A DNA stretch of 64,000 nt, taken from assembly GCA_003577165.1 (NCBI GenBank), contig QEUM01000001.1:1-64000 (forward strand), in the 5' to 3' direction. This DNA is from Armatimonadota bacterium (GTDB lineage Bacteria > Armatimonadota > Fimbriimonadia > Fimbriimonadales > ATM1). A model generated the notes under the pieces. That model was not told where the DNA came from and searched no databases. It saw nothing but the letters and a program-made list of their open reading frames with translations. The number at the start of each line of letters is the position of its first letter. Position 1 is the stretch's first letter. Below, piece after piece: positions 1 through 8,500 of this stretch. Both the position numbers and the translations under genes were made by a program.

Positions 1-235
1 CGTTTTTGTTTATCGCGGCCCTTCAGGCCGCGCCTTTCGCCTGGCGGCCCCGTTTCCAGGGCTGCGCCCTTCGCTCTAGAATCCTCGGCCCTTCGGGCCT
101 TCATTCCAACACGGACGGCTCACATCCGTTGCAGCCGCCGCCGTGAGCATTAAGCCCCGGAGGGGCGGCCAAAAGACAGCGAAGGGGATAGCCCTGGTGA
201 AGCACCGAACCATCGCCGTCAGGCACATAGGGCCG
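1..235. repeat. Cluster of GC-rich palindromic (REP-like) units
   Basis: Three short palindromes are packed here: 14-32 (7-bp stem, loop CTTCA), 87-99 (GGCCC/GGGCC, loop TTC) and 154-166 (GCCCC/GGGGC, loop GGA). They are embedded in degenerate text rich in GGCC and GGGGCGGCC that does not encode a convincing protein. This looks like the dispersed intergenic repeat often seen in planctomycete-like and Armatimonadota genomes, where translations on both strands give low-complexity Arg/Pro/Gly spurious ORFs. Only the palindromes are seen directly; dispersal across the genome is inferred. Confidence 0.5.
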
Positions 236-461
236 AAGCATGATGACCGGTATTCGTCCGACCAGTGCCATCCAGCCCGCAACTCATGCCTGGTGCCACG
301 CGATTCCTGAAGCACGGACCCAATCGGATTTTCCTGAGGATTTGCGATTCTATCAGTGGCAGGGATTTGCAGGCATGGCGCCGAAACACGGCATTATGGG
401 AGGAGCTTCTGCCGGAGCGACGGTCAATCTGATCTCTGGCAACTAGCATGGTGGTTCTCCA
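236..461. other. No supported gene; possible remnant
   Basis: A 68-codon open frame runs from 240 to 446 on the plus strand and ends 15 bp before the next gene. Its translation has no recognisable motif and its start is only two codons after a stop. It could be the tail of a decayed upstream gene, but nothing else supports it. Confidence 0.3.
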
Positions 462-878
462 ATGACCACATTCGAAGACCTTAAAGAACTTGAGCGCACA
501 GGTCACATTCAAATCGGAGTTCGCTACGAGTGCGCGATTTGGTACTTCACCTATTCCGGAAGAATGAAGCAGGTTGCCACGGCCTCAGGCGTTATCTGGC
601 TCATCGTCGCAATTTCAATCCTCGTCGTCAAGGGGTGGGTCATTGGGGTAATTGCTGTGTTAGCGGCTATCACGGGTTTTCTCGCAACGCCGATAGTCCT
701 CGCCCGTCCTCTCCGCCACTGGGCGTGCATGAAGTTGCGCATTGACGCATTGTCTAGTGAAACCATGTTCGACGGCCTCTATGACACTTCCGACGTCAAC
801 ATCTTTGACAAGAGGCAACAGCGAGTTATCTCATCTCCCGCAAACTGGCGCGAGGAACTAGATGCGGAAACACCGTGA
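462..878 (+). CDS. Small two-helix membrane protein, unknown function
   Basis: A 138-aa protein with no family I can name. A soluble N-terminal segment of about 36 residues rich in Tyr and charged residues is followed by two closely spaced hydrophobic helices (about residues 37-56 and 60-82). A cytoplasmic-looking tail with several acidic residues ends the protein. This short-soluble/2TM/soluble layout resembles the SLATT-type 2TM effectors found in bacterial conflict loci, but I see no SLATT-specific motif, so that is only a suggestion. It stands alone beside palindromic repeats at the window edge, with no co-directional partner, and has only a weak ribosome binding site. Confidence 0.5.
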   Translation: MTTFEDLKELERTGHIQIGVRYECAIWYFTYSGRMKQVATASGVIWLIVAISILVVKGWVIGVIAVLAAITGFLATPIVLARPLRHWACMKLRIDALSSETMFDGLYDTSDVNIFDKRQQRVISSPANWREELDAETP

Positions 879-1228
879 CGGTGCGGAACCACACATTCAC
901 TACTCCGCAAGTTATCCGATGCGCGAGCAACCCTTGCCGATTGGTAGATTTCGGCTCCCGCGGTGTGAGTAGCAGACTTCAGGCTATCTCTCACTACGTC
1001 TTGAGATGTCGATGCGTCGCCATCGGGCATGGTAGCATTCTCGGTAGCTCGGGCCGTAGATTCTGGCCACGGTTTCCTGTGTCGATTCAATTGATGATGA
1101 TCAATGACAACATCGACGGCAGGCTTTTCGGGCAGCACCCGTCGCCGCATCCAACTGTTGGGTGACACTCGATTGTCGCACACGTTTCGGGAGCGTCCTT
1201 CGCCTGACACATCAACCTCCATCGCAAC
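879..1228. other. 350-bp stretch without a recognisable gene
   Basis: Both strands carry short open frames here (up to about 147 codons on minus, running back into the 3' end of the 2TM gene), but their translations are low-complexity and show no start signal or motif. No terminator hairpin, repeat or RNA gene was recognised. It separates two convergent genes of unknown function. Confidence 0.5.
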
Positions 1229-1855
1229 CTACTGCGAATGCCGACGAGTCTCCGAACTCAGCTCTCGGAAAGTTACATCACTTAGGCGCTGGGCAAATCT
1301 GAGCAGGACGACAACGATCTCGCAGAATCGGTAATCGATGAGCGATCTTGAGAAGTCGAAGTTCAGCCACGTGTGCCAGAACACACTGTCCTTCAGATCG
1401 CTGGCCGCCGATTCTCCAAGGAGCACCGCTGCAATGACTTCCCGATTAGACAACTTCCTATCGTCGAACCGCAAACCGGAGTAACCTTGAAGGAAGTTCC
1501 GTGCCCTTTTCATGACAGAAAGGAATTTCACCTTCCAGCGACCGCTGATCGCTTGATCTCCTAGCAGCTCTGCGAGTTGGTCGCTCTCGGAAAGGAAGAA
1601 GTCTGCAAGAGCCGACACTATGCGCCCTGAGTTCGGGTTCCTAAACGACGCGGCCAGCGGTGACAGTTCGCCGTCGCTCCATGAGCGTTCGGCCGTCGCG
1701 GATGCGCTCAAGAGGATTGTGACTGCGAACGAGTCAGCAAGGATAGTATCCATCGCTCTGTGGAGTGCCTCGAGGCGCGTCAGGACCGTAGCTTCGGACG
1801 CGCACTTAGCGGTAGGTCCACTAGGCCTAGCTTTGGTCCTGTAGAAACGGGCCAT
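1229..1855 (-). CDS. Hypothetical protein overlapping the 3' end of rfbB
   Basis: A 208-aa protein of unknown function. The start ATG at 1855 is chosen because the open frame upstream of it is only a shadow of rfbB; this start overlaps the rfbB 3' end by 29 bp and implies translational coupling. The sequence is predicted to be largely alpha-helical and soluble, with a basic N-terminus and a C-terminal half rich in Arg, Phe and Leu (FWHTWLNFDFSRSLIDYR). There is no signal peptide or membrane helix. The length and helical character would be compatible with a HEPN-like fold, but no Rx4-6H motif is evident. Its position suggests co-transcription with rfbC-rfbB, which does not by itself assign a role. 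Confidence 0.55.
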   Translation of the reverse strand: MARFYRTKARPSGPTAKCASEATVLTRLEALHRAMDTILADSFAVTILLSASATAERSWSDGELSPLAASFRNPNSGRIVSALADFFLSESDQLAELLGDQAISGRWKVKFLSVMKRARNFLQGYSGLRFDDRKLSNREVIAAVLLGESAASDLKDSVFWHTWLNFDFSRSLIDYRFCEIVVVLLRFAQRLSDVTFRELSSETRRHSQ

Positions 1856-2855
1856 AGTATCTCTTCGTGAATCTTGTGTACTCCTGCGACTCCGTGATAG
1901 GGCGCCACCAGGATTCGTTCTCCTTGTACCAGCGAACCGTTTCACGCAGGCCGCTCTCGAAGTCCACGGTCGGCTTCCAGCCGAGCGACCGGAGTTTGCT
2001 CGAACTCATGCTGTAACGGGCATCGTGCGCGCCCTTGCGCGGGTCCTCGATGTGTTTGACGAGTTCGGGGCCGCGACCTAATTCCTCCAGGAGGATGCGG
2101 ACCACTTCCATGTTCGTCCGCTCATTTGAATCCGAAATGTTGTACACCTCTCCAGCCTTGCCGTGGCGCAAGACCGTGTCGATGCCTGATGCGTGGTCGC
2201 TGGCATGAATCCACTCGCGGCGCTGTGTTCCCTCTCCATACACTGGTACGGGCTTACCGTCAAAGAGCCGAGTCGCAAAGAACGAAATCAATTTTTCCGG
2301 ATACTGATAGGGCCCGTAGGTGTTCCCCCCTCGCGTTACGACGACATTGGTGCCGTAGGATTTGAAGTGGGCGCGACACTGAAGATCTCCAGCGGCCTTG
2401 CTCGCGGAGTAGGGCGTGTTCGGTTGGATGGGCGACTCCTCCGTCCATTCGCCTTCGTCGAGCGAGCCGTAGACCTCGTCGGTGCTGACCTGCAGAAGTC
2501 GCTCAACTCCAGAGTTCCGGACGGCTTCGAGGAGGACGTAGACGCCCACGACGTTTGTCTGGAGAAATGCATCTGCGGCCATAAGGCTTCGATCGTTGTG
2601 GGTCTCCGCTGCGAAATTCACAACGGCTGTAATCTCATGTTCTCTGATCGCGGCGAGGACCGCGTGCTCATCTTCGATTCTCCCCTTGACGAACGAGAAT
2701 CGAGGGTCGTGCCTGAAGCCCGCAAGCGTGCTCTCATGGCCCGCGTATGTGAGTGCGTCGAAGACAATCACTCTGTCGTTTGGATGGGTCGCCAACACGT
2801 GCCGGCAGTACGCACTGCCGATGAATCCAGCCCCCCCGCAGACGAGGAGATTCAC
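1827..2855 (-). CDS. rfbB: dTDP-glucose 4,6-dehydratase
   Basis: A 342-aa extended short-chain dehydrogenase that converts dTDP-D-glucose to dTDP-4-keto-6-deoxy-D-glucose, the committed step toward dTDP-L-rhamnose and related deoxysugars of surface glycans. The N-terminus carries the NAD-binding GGAGFIGS motif (about residues 7-14). The active-site YSASK (Tyr-x3-Lys) lies near residue 150, preceded by the Thr-Asp-Glu-Val-Tyr-Gly segment typical of RmlB. The start codon is GTG, directly after the TAA of rfbC with no gap, so the pair is translationally coupled. rfbA and rfbD, which would complete a rhamnose set, are not in the window. Confidence 0.93.
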   Translation of the reverse strand: MNLLVCGGAGFIGSAYCRHVLATHPNDRVIVFDALTYAGHESTLAGFRHDPRFSFVKGRIEDEHAVLAAIREHEITAVVNFAAETHNDRSLMAADAFLQTNVVGVYVLLEAVRNSGVERLLQVSTDEVYGSLDEGEWTEESPIQPNTPYSASKAAGDLQCRAHFKSYGTNVVVTRGGNTYGPYQYPEKLISFFATRLFDGKPVPVYGEGTQRREWIHASDHASGIDTVLRHGKAGEVYNISDSNERTNMEVVRILLEELGRGPELVKHIEDPRKGAHDARYSMSSSKLRSLGWKPTVDFESGLRETVRWYKENESWWRPITESQEYTRFTKRYYGPFLQDQS

Positions 2856-3341
2856 TTAGGCGTCGTCCTCCGGCAAACGGAACTGCGAGTCGGGGTCGGC
2901 TTCATGTCGAATTTCGTCCACGGGCTCCGATTTGCCCCGCCCCGCATAGAGCGCGTCCGGAAAGTTGAGGACGTATCCGTCCGTGTTCGATACGTTCTTA
3001 TAGGCGTGAACGACCCCGGGGGGGACGATCGCGAGAGTTGGCTCCTCTTCTCCCACATCGAATGTCATGAGAGTCTTGTCTCCGCCGGGTCGGTTGTCCC
3101 AAAGGTAGAGGCGGAACTTCGCTGAGAGAAAGGCGAATCCATCGGTTTGGTTGGCGTGCTCATGCGGGCCGCGCGCGACTCCGGGATAGGTGAGCGAGAC
3201 GTATCCCATCACGGGCCGGAACCAGTCGGGGAGTTCGTCTTCTCGGAAGGCCTCGATGAGCCAGCCGCGCGCGTCGGAGTAGCGCGTGAGCCTTCGGAGG
3301 AGGACGCCCGGCATAGGTTGGCGGTCCCGCTCGGCGTCCAT
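2856..3341 (-). CDS. rfbC: dTDP-4-dehydrorhamnose 3,5-epimerase-like cupin
   Basis: A 161-aa cupin of the RmlC family. The ATG at 3341 is preferred because the longer upstream frame is antisense to deoC. Residues RGPHEH supply the conserved active-site His of the family, and IVPPGVVHAYKNVS matches the conserved PPG...H segment of the second cupin strand. At 161 aa it is somewhat shorter than canonical RmlC (about 180 aa), so a related sugar 3-epimerase or isomerase activity cannot be excluded. It is first in a short operon with rfbB and is divergent from deoC across 55 bp. Confidence 0.82.
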   Translation of the reverse strand: MDAERDRQPMPGVLLRRLTRYSDARGWLIEAFREDELPDWFRPVMGYVSLTYPGVARGPHEHANQTDGFAFLSAKFRLYLWDNRPGGDKTLMTFDVGEEEPTLAIVPPGVVHAYKNVSNTDGYVLNFPDALYAGRGKSEPVDEIRHEADPDSQFRLPEDDA

Positions 3342-3396
3342 GGCGGGATTATGCCCGACCGGCGTTCGCCACCCGCCCGCGGGCGGCGTAAACTCG

Positions 3397-4245
3397 ATGG
3401 CAATGGCAGCACCCGCTGGACTGAGCATGGAGGAGATCCGCGACATCGAAGTCGGTCGGACCGAAGTCGCGGCGATTCGAGACGAGTCCCGGCAGGCTCG
3501 CGGCGAGTTCGAGGCTGGCCGTGAGTTCGCCCGACGCTGCCTCGGCGTGCTCGATCTCACCTCCCTGAAGGCGAATGACACGCTCGAGTCGATCGCTTTG
3601 CTCTGCAGCCGGGCCAGAGAGGCGCAACCGTACGCGGTGTGTGTATATCCGGTCTTCGCGGAAGTCGCGCGGAGAATGCTCGCCGGCACCGACGTCCGGC
3701 TCGTGACGGTTGCCGGCGGATTTCCGCACGGGCTAAGTCCGCTGGACGCGCGAGTCCAAGAGGTTGCGTTGTGCGCCAAGGCCGGGGCTGACGAGATTGA
3801 CGTGGTGATTCGCAGGGAGTGGGCGATGACATCGAATTGGGCAAGGCTCTACGACGAGTGTTCTCGCCTCCGCGATGTGGCGAGCGACGCAGTTCTCAAG
3901 GTGATTCTGTCCACCGGAGACATCGCGAGCCACGGGGCAATTGCAAGAGCCGCGTATGTGGTCTGCTGCAGCGGCGCTGACTTCGTGAAGACGAGCAGCG
4001 GTCAGGACACCGCCCCCCCGACGATCGAACATGGATGCGCGATTGCCCATGCGTTGAGGGTGTTTCGAGAGAAGCGAGGGCGTGTTGTTGGGCTAAAGGC
4101 TGCCGGTGGCATCCGAACGCGCGGCGACGCCGCGGAATGGATGGCCCTCGGCGAGTGGATTCAAGAAGGGACGAGCAGCGACCCGTTGCGATTTCGCATT
4201 GGGTCGTCAGCGCTTTTGGATTCTTTGGAGGATGACGATAGCTAG
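3397..4245 (+). CDS. deoC: Deoxyribose-phosphate aldolase
   Basis: DeoC cleaves 2-deoxy-D-ribose 5-phosphate into glyceraldehyde 3-phosphate and acetaldehyde in deoxynucleoside catabolism, using a Schiff-base lysine. Family signatures are visible: LDLTSL near the N-terminus, KVILSTG, the catalytic DFVKTSSG and the phosphate-binding KAAGGIRT. The start is taken at ATG 3397 (282 aa); ATG 3403 or 3427 are alternatives, and the longer frame upstream runs into the rfbC promoter region. At about 280 residues it is longer than the common 220-250-aa form because of an N-terminal helical extension and a C-terminal insertion. Its last 4 bp overlap the convergent cytochrome-like gene. Confidence 0.9.
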   Translation: MAMAAPAGLSMEEIRDIEVGRTEVAAIRDESRQARGEFEAGREFARRCLGVLDLTSLKANDTLESIALLCSRAREAQPYAVCVYPVFAEVARRMLAGTDVRLVTVAGGFPHGLSPLDARVQEVALCAKAGADEIDVVIRREWAMTSNWARLYDECSRLRDVASDAVLKVILSTGDIASHGAIARAAYVVCCSGADFVKTSSGQDTAPPTIEHGCAIAHALRVFREKRGRVVGLKAAGGIRTRGDAAEWMALGEWIQEGTSSDPLRFRIGSSALLDSLEDDDS

Positions 4246-4613
4246 CGCTCCTTCGCGCCAGAGTCGATCCAATCTTTGATCTTCTTCTGTTCTGAAGCCG
4301 GGAGCGCGCCTGGCGGCGGCATGACTGGTGGTTTCGCCCCGCTGATACGCTTGTAGAGCAGGCTGTCTCCGGACTTCTTCGGGACGATGACTTTGCCGGA
4401 CGTGCTTCCCTTCATGATGTTTGCGTAGGTATCGAGCCGTAAGCCTGCCATTGCGGCCTGACCTTGGTGGCATCCGATGCAGGCACGGTCGAATATCGGC
4501 TTGACCGATGCGTAGGTCGGGGCCTGCGATTGGCTCGTGCCCTCTCGAAACGCAAGGGATGCTGCGACGAGGGCGCAGACAGACAGGACGGATAAGGCGC
4601 GACTCCTTCTCAT
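4242..4613 (-). CDS. Exported mono-haem cytochrome-like (PSCyt1-type) protein
   Basis: A 123-aa exported protein with a single covalent haem site CIGCH, an N-terminal basic segment and a hydrophobic signal sequence. The context after the CxxCH (GLRLDTY...G...SGKVIVPKKSGDSLLYKRI...MPP) is that of the planctomycete-type cytochrome C1 domain, where the Met-Pro-Pro segment can supply the distal haem ligand. In larger family members this domain is fused to DUF1549/DUF1553; here it stands alone. ATG 4613 is preferred over an in-frame GTG at 4631; neither has a clear ribosome binding site. It is the last gene of the sigma/CHAT/subtilase cluster, 39 bp after the protease gene, so co-transcription is likely but a functional link is not shown. 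Confidence 0.78.
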   Translation of the reverse strand: MRRSRALSVLSVCALVAASLAFREGTSQSQAPTYASVKPIFDRACIGCHQGQAAMAGLRLDTYANIMKGSTSGKVIVPKKSGDSLLYKRISGAKPPVMPPPGALPASEQKKIKDWIDSGAKER

Positions 4614-4652
4614 CGGGGGAGGATTATCCACATTGGCGCGGCGCAGAGGGGG

Positions 4653-5828
4653 CTATTGCCGAATTATTTGCACCAGCCTCGCCATATTCAGGCGCGATCC
4701 CAGCTGGTCCTCGAAGCCTGGATTCAGCGGGTCGATGTTGTCGCCCGACACGCGCACGGCATCGCGCAGGAACTCGGGGGTCCGCGGAGGGCTGTAGGCG
4801 AGGCCCGAGGCAATTGCGCCCGTGACGAACGGCGCGGCGAAAGAGGTGCCCGACCAGATTCCCGCGGTTCCGTCCCACCAGTAACTCTTGATTCCTGTCG
4901 CTGGCGCGGCGGCGTCGGCCGCTCCCTCCCAGTTGCTGAAGGGCGCGCGCACGTCGTCGGGAAGCACGCCCGTGACGCATACAGCCTTGCTGTTGCGTGC
5001 GGGTGTTAGAGCGAGGCGTTGGCCGTTGTTTCCGATCGCTGCAACGACGAGAAGACCGACCTCCTCGCACCAATCGAGAACGTCATTCAGGGCTGGGACG
5101 TTGTCGATCGCTCCGAGGGAGACGTTTGCCAGTTCGGAGCCGTTCGCCCATGCGAACGCGAGGCCCTTGATCAGCCTCCATGCCGTCGAGTAGCCATCGC
5201 TGTCCGCGATGCGCACGATCACCAGTCCAGTGGGGGGCCACATGATTGTCACAATTCCCGCGACCATCGTGCCGTGTCCGGTGCCTTCGTCGAAGACCCC
5301 GTTACCGTTTGTGTCGTGGCCTCGCGGCGCGTCGAAAGGAGGCTGACCTGTTTCCACTGTGTTCAGGCTTGCGACGACGCGCAGCCAAAGTCCGAATTGA
5401 CGCTGGCCCAGGCCGGTGTCGAGAATCGCCACGCGCACGTTTCGTCCGCGCATGAGCCGCATCGGCGGAAGCCAGCGGATTTGACTCAGGACGGCTGAGT
5501 TCTCCTGATAATAGAAGTTCGTTCCGTACACTGCGCCGATCGTCGAACCCATGCCCGCTCCGTGGTGCTCGGGCATCACGACAACATTGTCGTCCTCGGC
5601 CCATACGATCCGAGGATCGCCGATCATCTGCTGCTGAATCAGGTGTGGGTCTTGGCCCAAGGTGTCGTAAAGGTAGAAGGGCGCCGGTTCTGTCTCGTCG
5701 GTAAGCCCGAGCCCGTAGTCGTTGGCGACTGCAATCGGATCCGCGCCTGGAGCGAGGCGAACGATTAGGTTCGCCGCGCTAGCGGCGGCTGACAAGACGA
5801 AGATCAGGATGAGTGCGATGCCTCTCAT
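4653..5828 (-). CDS. Exported subtilisin-like (S8) serine protease
   Basis: A 391-aa S8 protease. The start at 5828 overlaps the CHAT gene stop as ATGA and is followed directly by a signal peptide (hydrophobic residues 4-18, AAASAA cleavage region), so the mature enzyme acts outside the cytoplasm. An inhibitor/propeptide-like segment spans about residues 20-85. The catalytic triad is visible: Asp137 in VAILDTG, His185 in GHGTMVAG, Ser329 in SGTSFAAP, with the oxyanion Asn in AAIGNNG (about 267). The segment DTNGNGVFDEG just before the catalytic His resembles a calcium-binding loop. No C-terminal anchor is seen. Coupling to the CHAT gene suggests the two proteases act in one programme. Confidence 0.9.
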   Translation of the reverse strand: MRGIALILIFVLSAAASAANLIVRLAPGADPIAVANDYGLGLTDETEPAPFYLYDTLGQDPHLIQQQMIGDPRIVWAEDDNVVVMPEHHGAGMGSTIGAVYGTNFYYQENSAVLSQIRWLPPMRLMRGRNVRVAILDTGLGQRQFGLWLRVVASLNTVETGQPPFDAPRGHDTNGNGVFDEGTGHGTMVAGIVTIMWPPTGLVIVRIADSDGYSTAWRLIKGLAFAWANGSELANVSLGAIDNVPALNDVLDWCEEVGLLVVAAIGNNGQRLALTPARNSKAVCVTGVLPDDVRAPFSNWEGAADAAAPATGIKSYWWDGTAGIWSGTSFAAPFVTGAIASGLAYSPPRTPEFLRDAVRVSGDNIDPLNPGFEDQLGSRLNMARLVQIIRQ

Positions 5829-8500
5829 GGGTTTTGCTCCTTGCAGAAGCGCTGTCCGAGCCCAGGCAGGATGACGAGACCCGCCCAGTAGTAAGGATGC
5901 TCGAACGCGGCCTTTAGGTTCGATCTCGCTCCAGCGACGGCCTGAGACAGGCGCGTTCCCGACGCGAGCGCGCTCAATATCGCGGGCATCGCGACCTCCG
6001 CGGCTCGGTCGTCGAGCGGCCATTGGCTCCCAACGACGGCCTGGGCGCCCCGAGCGAGAAACGCCCTTGCGAGGCCGTCTGCCTCAAAAATATTGGACGT
6101 CGACATTGCCGCCGTGTCGCAGGCCGAAAGCGTGGCAAGGCCCACTTTCAGTTTGCTCCTGGCGATTTCACCGGCGAACACGTCGCCGTCTTCGAACACA
6201 AGATGTGAGAACATTGGGTTCTCTTCGCTGAACACGCCGTGACCCGCGACGTGGATTAGGTCGAATGCGCATCCGGAGAAGAGTTCTCTTACCTGCCCCG
6301 CCGATCTGCAAACAACTGCGTTTGGGAAGACGCTTAGGATCGCCTGCAATTCGTCAGATACGCGCGGCAGGTCCTTCGATTCCGAAGCCCAAATCGCAAC
6401 GGAGGGATCTTTTGGAATTCGTATGCTGAGGGATGTCGCGTTGAACGCAGGGCTCGGCAGCAGTTCAGCTTCCGCTTCGATGTCCTCGAGGATGAGACTC
6501 CAAGGCGCGCTCCAAAGGAGGCCAAACGGAGCGATACGGTTCAGTTCGTTCTCAGATTCCCATCCGGTCAGAAGCTTCGACCTTAGTTCGTTTGCGATGG
6601 ACAGTGCCTGACTCGGTCGACATGAGTCATCTGTCATCGGCGCGAGGATTTCGTAGCGGGCAGCTCGGAGCAGCCGGGTCAACTCGTCGAGCGACGCGTG
6701 GATTTCGAAGAGCGTTCTGTTGCGGAGGGCGGCGATGCCAGATGGACGCCGCACGAACACTGTGCTGTCGTACTCAGAAGCATTCGGAAGCCGTGATGCT
6801 GCGCGCATCGGCACGCGAATGGCTTCGATCCAGGAACGACTCAGGCGAGCGAGGGTTTGTGATCGCGCGGGACCTCGCCGCGAGTTGGACGGCGGTTCGA
6901 GTGACGAGAGTTCTGCGTTGATGGTATCGCGAAGTTCCCGCAGGTCTTGCGCTTGACGTTCGGTGATCGATGCTGCGCTGAGGATTTCATCGAGGAGCGC
7001 AACGGAGCGGGAACGAGTGACGACGTCCACCGCTTCGTCCACACGCTCGGGGGTGGGGCGCTCCAACAGCGCTTCAAGATAAGCCGAAGTCGCTCGCTCC
7101 TTGTCGTTGAACGCTGCGGCTCGCGCGATGGTGGTTCGGGTCAGGGCGCGAAGTTCGAGGATCGCGTCGAACATCTTTCGGTACGTTTCGATTCGCTTCT
7201 TGCCCGTTTGCGTCTGCGCTTCAATTTCCAGCGCCTTCCAGGTGAGGGGGAGAAGTCCGAGCGACTGGATGCGGCGCCGAAGCCTCGCTACGTCGGCGAC
7301 TGTGAGCGTTCCCCGTTGGAGCGCCGCCTCGGCGGCGACGAGCAGGGCTTTGCAGCGATGGAACTCAGCGGCGCGTTCCGGAAGCAACGAGACGGCGGTA
7401 TGAGCGATTCGCTCTGCGGCCTCGTACTTTCCGCTCATGAGGTTCGCGTCCGCCATGCCAAGAAGCGCGGCGGCTGCCCATACAGCGTTGCCGCTTTTCG
7501 CGAAAATGGAGCGCGCCCTGCTGAAGGAGCGCCGTGCGCCGTCGAGGTCGCCAAGCGCGAGGGACACTTGGCCCCGACCGTAATGGCAGTTGGCGACGTT
7601 GATCGGCATGTCTGCCAGAGACTTCATTTCGAGAGCCGAGCCGTACGCGTCTGTTGCTTCCCGCCACAGGTTCAGGGCGAAGTACGTGTGACCGAGGAAC
7701 TCCGTCACCCTCGCCAATTCCGGTCCGCCCCCCCCTGAGAGGTTTTGGCGTACGGCGAGCAAAACTGTGAGGGCTTCATCCGCGTGTCCTCGGATGCGCA
7801 AAGCCTGAGCTTCGTTGACGCGGCAGAGGTCTACGTAGTGGGATAAGCCCAAGGATTCGAAAGTCGAGGCGGCTTCACGAGCGATAGTTTCCGCACGTTC
7901 TGCGCTTCCTCCGAAGAGTTCTGCGGTGGAAAGCGCGAGGTCCGCAGCGGCGCGCTCGACGAGCATGCCCGCTCTCTCCAGGTCTCCTCGCGCTTTCGCA
8001 GCAAAGGCGCGGGCCCTCGCATAGTCGTCGGCCCAGAGACATGCGTTCGCCAAGTTGAGTCGAACGCGAGCGGCGAGGTCGCGTCGTTTCGCCTTCGATA
8101 GACGGTCGGCCAGTTGTGAGCCGAGCTCAATGGCCTCCTCGATGCGAGCGGCGCGGGCCAAAGAGTCGACGGCTCCAATCTGGTACTCGAGGGATCGAAT
8201 TCGGTCCGGCGCGTGTTGACCTGCCTGCAGGAAGGAGCGCGCACTTGCTCGCCACTTACCCTCGGATCGCTCGCCCACCGCTTTCGCGCGGTATGCGAGG
8301 CCCGGATCGTCGCCCAGGTCGCGGACGGTTCGCCAGTGAGATGCAAGTCGGGCGGCTAAGTGTGGAGCCTGTTGAGAGAGTTCGACGACGCGACGGAAAA
8401 ACGCATCCGAAAGGCCGGGCGGTGGGTCGCGCAGAGCGGCTCGCGCTTCAGCCGCTGTGGTGACCGATTCGAGGACTGCGACAGCCGATTCAGTTGTCAC
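5825..8500 (-). CDS. TPR-CHAT caspase-like protease
   Basis: An 891-aa cytoplasmic protein with no signal peptide or membrane helix. Residues about 30-480 are a long alpha-helical array of tetratricopeptide-type repeats (for example the GDLDGARRSFSRARSIF helix pair). The C-terminal third is a CHAT domain, a clan CD cysteine protease related to caspases and separase. The predicted dyad is His754 in IHVAGHG and Cys794 in LSACDTA, followed by the family-typical GLARAFLARGAQAVVGSQWPL. TPR-CHAT proteases are known as target-activated effectors in type III-E CRISPR and gasdermin loci; neither partner is present here. It overlaps the anti-sigma gene by 11 bp and the subtilase gene by 4 bp, so all three are translationally coupled. 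Confidence 0.9.
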   Translation of the reverse strand: MTTESAVAVLESVTTAAEARAALRDPPPGLSDAFFRRVVELSQQAPHLAARLASHWRTVRDLGDDPGLAYRAKAVGERSEGKWRASARSFLQAGQHAPDRIRSLEYQIGAVDSLARAARIEEAIELGSQLADRLSKAKRRDLAARVRLNLANACLWADDYARARAFAAKARGDLERAGMLVERAAADLALSTAELFGGSAERAETIAREAASTFESLGLSHYVDLCRVNEAQALRIRGHADEALTVLLAVRQNLSGGGGPELARVTEFLGHTYFALNLWREATDAYGSALEMKSLADMPINVANCHYGRGQVSLALGDLDGARRSFSRARSIFAKSGNAVWAAAALLGMADANLMSGKYEAAERIAHTAVSLLPERAAEFHRCKALLVAAEAALQRGTLTVADVARLRRRIQSLGLLPLTWKALEIEAQTQTGKKRIETYRKMFDAILELRALTRTTIARAAAFNDKERATSAYLEALLERPTPERVDEAVDVVTRSRSVALLDEILSAASITERQAQDLRELRDTINAELSSLEPPSNSRRGPARSQTLARLSRSWIEAIRVPMRAASRLPNASEYDSTVFVRRPSGIAALRNRTLFEIHASLDELTRLLRAARYEILAPMTDDSCRPSQALSIANELRSKLLTGWESENELNRIAPFGLLWSAPWSLILEDIEAEAELLPSPAFNATSLSIRIPKDPSVAIWASESKDLPRVSDELQAILSVFPNAVVCRSAGQVRELFSGCAFDLIHVAGHGVFSEENPMFSHLVFEDGDVFAGEIARSKLKVGLATLSACDTAAMSTSNIFEADGLARAFLARGAQAVVGSQWPLDDRAAEVAMPAILSALASGTRLSQAVAGARSNLKAAFEHPYYWAGLVILPGLGQRFCKEQNP

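Noticed and set aside
779-1222. 147-codon minus-strand open frame and overlapping plus-strand frames
   Set aside because: Low-complexity translations, no ribosome binding site, and overlap with the 3' part of the 2TM gene.
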